DNA from: Candidatus Omnitrophota bacterium
GTDB taxonomy: Bacteria > Omnitrophota > Gorgyraeia > 2-01-FULL-45-10
Assembly (NCBI GenBank): GCA_026387165.1
Contig: JAPLMG010000004.1
Span: 1 to 13,015 of the forward strand
Length of the DNA: 13,015 bases
Direction of reading: 5' to 3'
In this document: one piece after another, positions 12,429-13,015 of the stretch
How the letters are laid out: every line of letters starts with the position of its first letter
Position numbering within the stretch: position 1 is the first letter of the stretch
Made by a program: the position numbers and the translations under genes
The notes under the pieces: generated by a model
What the model was told of the DNA's origin: nothing
Seen by the model: the letters and a program-made list of their open reading frames with translations, nothing else
Databases searched by the model: none

Positions 12429-13015
12429 TTACAGCGACCTCGCCGTAACGTGTAGCGAGGCGAAGAATTCGCTGACAAGCCTGTCTATCTGCAGTTTCGC
12501 CAGCCTTAATAGCCTGAAGCCGCCCATCAGGGCCGTCGTCAGCGCGTCAACCGTCTTCTGCCTGCAGCCGACCGTCATCACGGTAGTCTGGCCCTGCGAA
12601 GCAAGTTTTATGAGTATTGTAAGCAGCGCGGCCGCGGGTATCTTCGCCTGGTCGTCTTCTCCAAGCGTGGTCGAAGTGATCAACGAATTGATCCTGTTAT
12701 CATTGCCTTTGTTATTTGGGTTATTGTAGTGCGATAAGACAGCTCCTATGCCGGCTTCGCTATCATTAGTGGCTATTGACATCCAGGATATGCTGCTGAT
12801 ATCGGGCAATCTGCCGCGCGCGGAATTTATAACGTCAGCGCCTGCCGCCACGTTGACGACTACACCCTTATCGCCAAGAACGCTTTCGATCTCCATCGCT
12901 CTGCCAGGATCATCGGTCACGAACAGATACTTCACCGGCTCTTTTCCATCGGAAGACTTCTCCTGCTTAGCGCCGGCTATCTCTTTTGCTATGCTGTTAA
13001 TAACCCCTCTTTTAT
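12429..13015 (-). CDS. Unrecognised protein, 5' end outside window
   Basis: The frame is open from the window edge to TAA at 12429 (about 194 residues). An internal GTG at 12935 could be a start, but the reading continues in phase above it (KRGVINSIAKEIAGAKQEKS), so I take it as the 3' part of a longer gene. Visible: a strand-turn start KYLFVTDDPGRAMEIESVLG vaguely like a receiver or Rossmann unit, a segment ISSISWMSIATNDSEAGIGA, a hydrophobic IPAAALLTILIKLA, and a C terminus FRLLRLAKLQIDRLVSEFFA. I do not recognise the family. A REP array follows at its end. Confidence 0.6.
   Translation of the reverse strand, partial: KRGVINSIAKEIAGAKQEKSSDGKEPVKYLFVTDDPGRAMEIESVLGDKGVVVNVAAGADVINSARGRLPDISSISWMSIATNDSEAGIGAVLSHYNNPNNKGNDNRINSLITSTTLGEDDQAKIPAAALLTILIKLASQGQTTVMTVGCRQKTVDALTTALMGGFRLLRLAKLQIDRLVSEFFASLHVTARSL

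Overview
The window reads as chromosomal DNA of an uncultivated, probably Gram-negative bacterium with moderate GC. Candidatus Omnitrophota or a similar lineage is my guess, based on the type of dispersed repeats and the GT2/GT39 genes; no marker gene here proves it. Almost every gene is on the minus strand, and much of the window is accessory DNA.

Layout from left to right: a DUF559 endonuclease-like gene cut by the window edge (1-305); a three-gene glycosyltransferase operon (619-3504: two GT2 enzymes and one GT39 membrane transferase); an MNT-HEPN toxin-antitoxin pair whose nucleotidyltransferase carries an N-terminal winged helix (3596-4626), with a near-consensus promoter and candidate operator; a scrap of a DUF1016 gene (about 4745-4795); an ORF6N gene (5030-5569); a DUF4143-type ATPase with its own promoter (5843-7036); a DUF1016 gene that lost its nuclease end (7237-7887); a DUF1016 pseudogene with a frameshifting deletion (7999-8782); a Bro-N antirepressor-like gene (8882-9724); a second truncated DUF1016 copy (9873-10292); a plus-strand ORF6N gene (10661-11203); a DUF1016 gene with an in-frame internal deletion (11371-12090); and the 3' part of an unrecognised gene (12429 to the edge).

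Two dispersed repeats organise the accessory genes. R1 lies 5' of a gene. It holds a perfectly repeated promoter (TTGACA, 16 bp, TATATT) followed on the same strand by a Rho-independent terminator-like hairpin, so each R1 gene would be expressed only by passing an attenuator. Five promoter-bearing copies precede DUF559, the DUF1016 scrap, ORF6N, Bro-N and the last DUF1016 gene; a sixth, promoterless copy precedes the DUF1016 pseudogene. R2 is a 70-75 bp GC-rich stem with a T tail that usually lies just 3' of a gene. Together they give single-gene units: R1, gene, R2.

The most striking signal is inside the genes. Every DUF1016 copy and both ORF6N copies carry a near-perfect inverted repeat at the same codon position. 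Between paralogues the two arms change together (compensatory substitutions), although the DNA also codes for protein. This suggests selection on a DNA or RNA hairpin in two unrelated families that share the R1/R2 setting. All family names come from reading the translations; no database search was possible.
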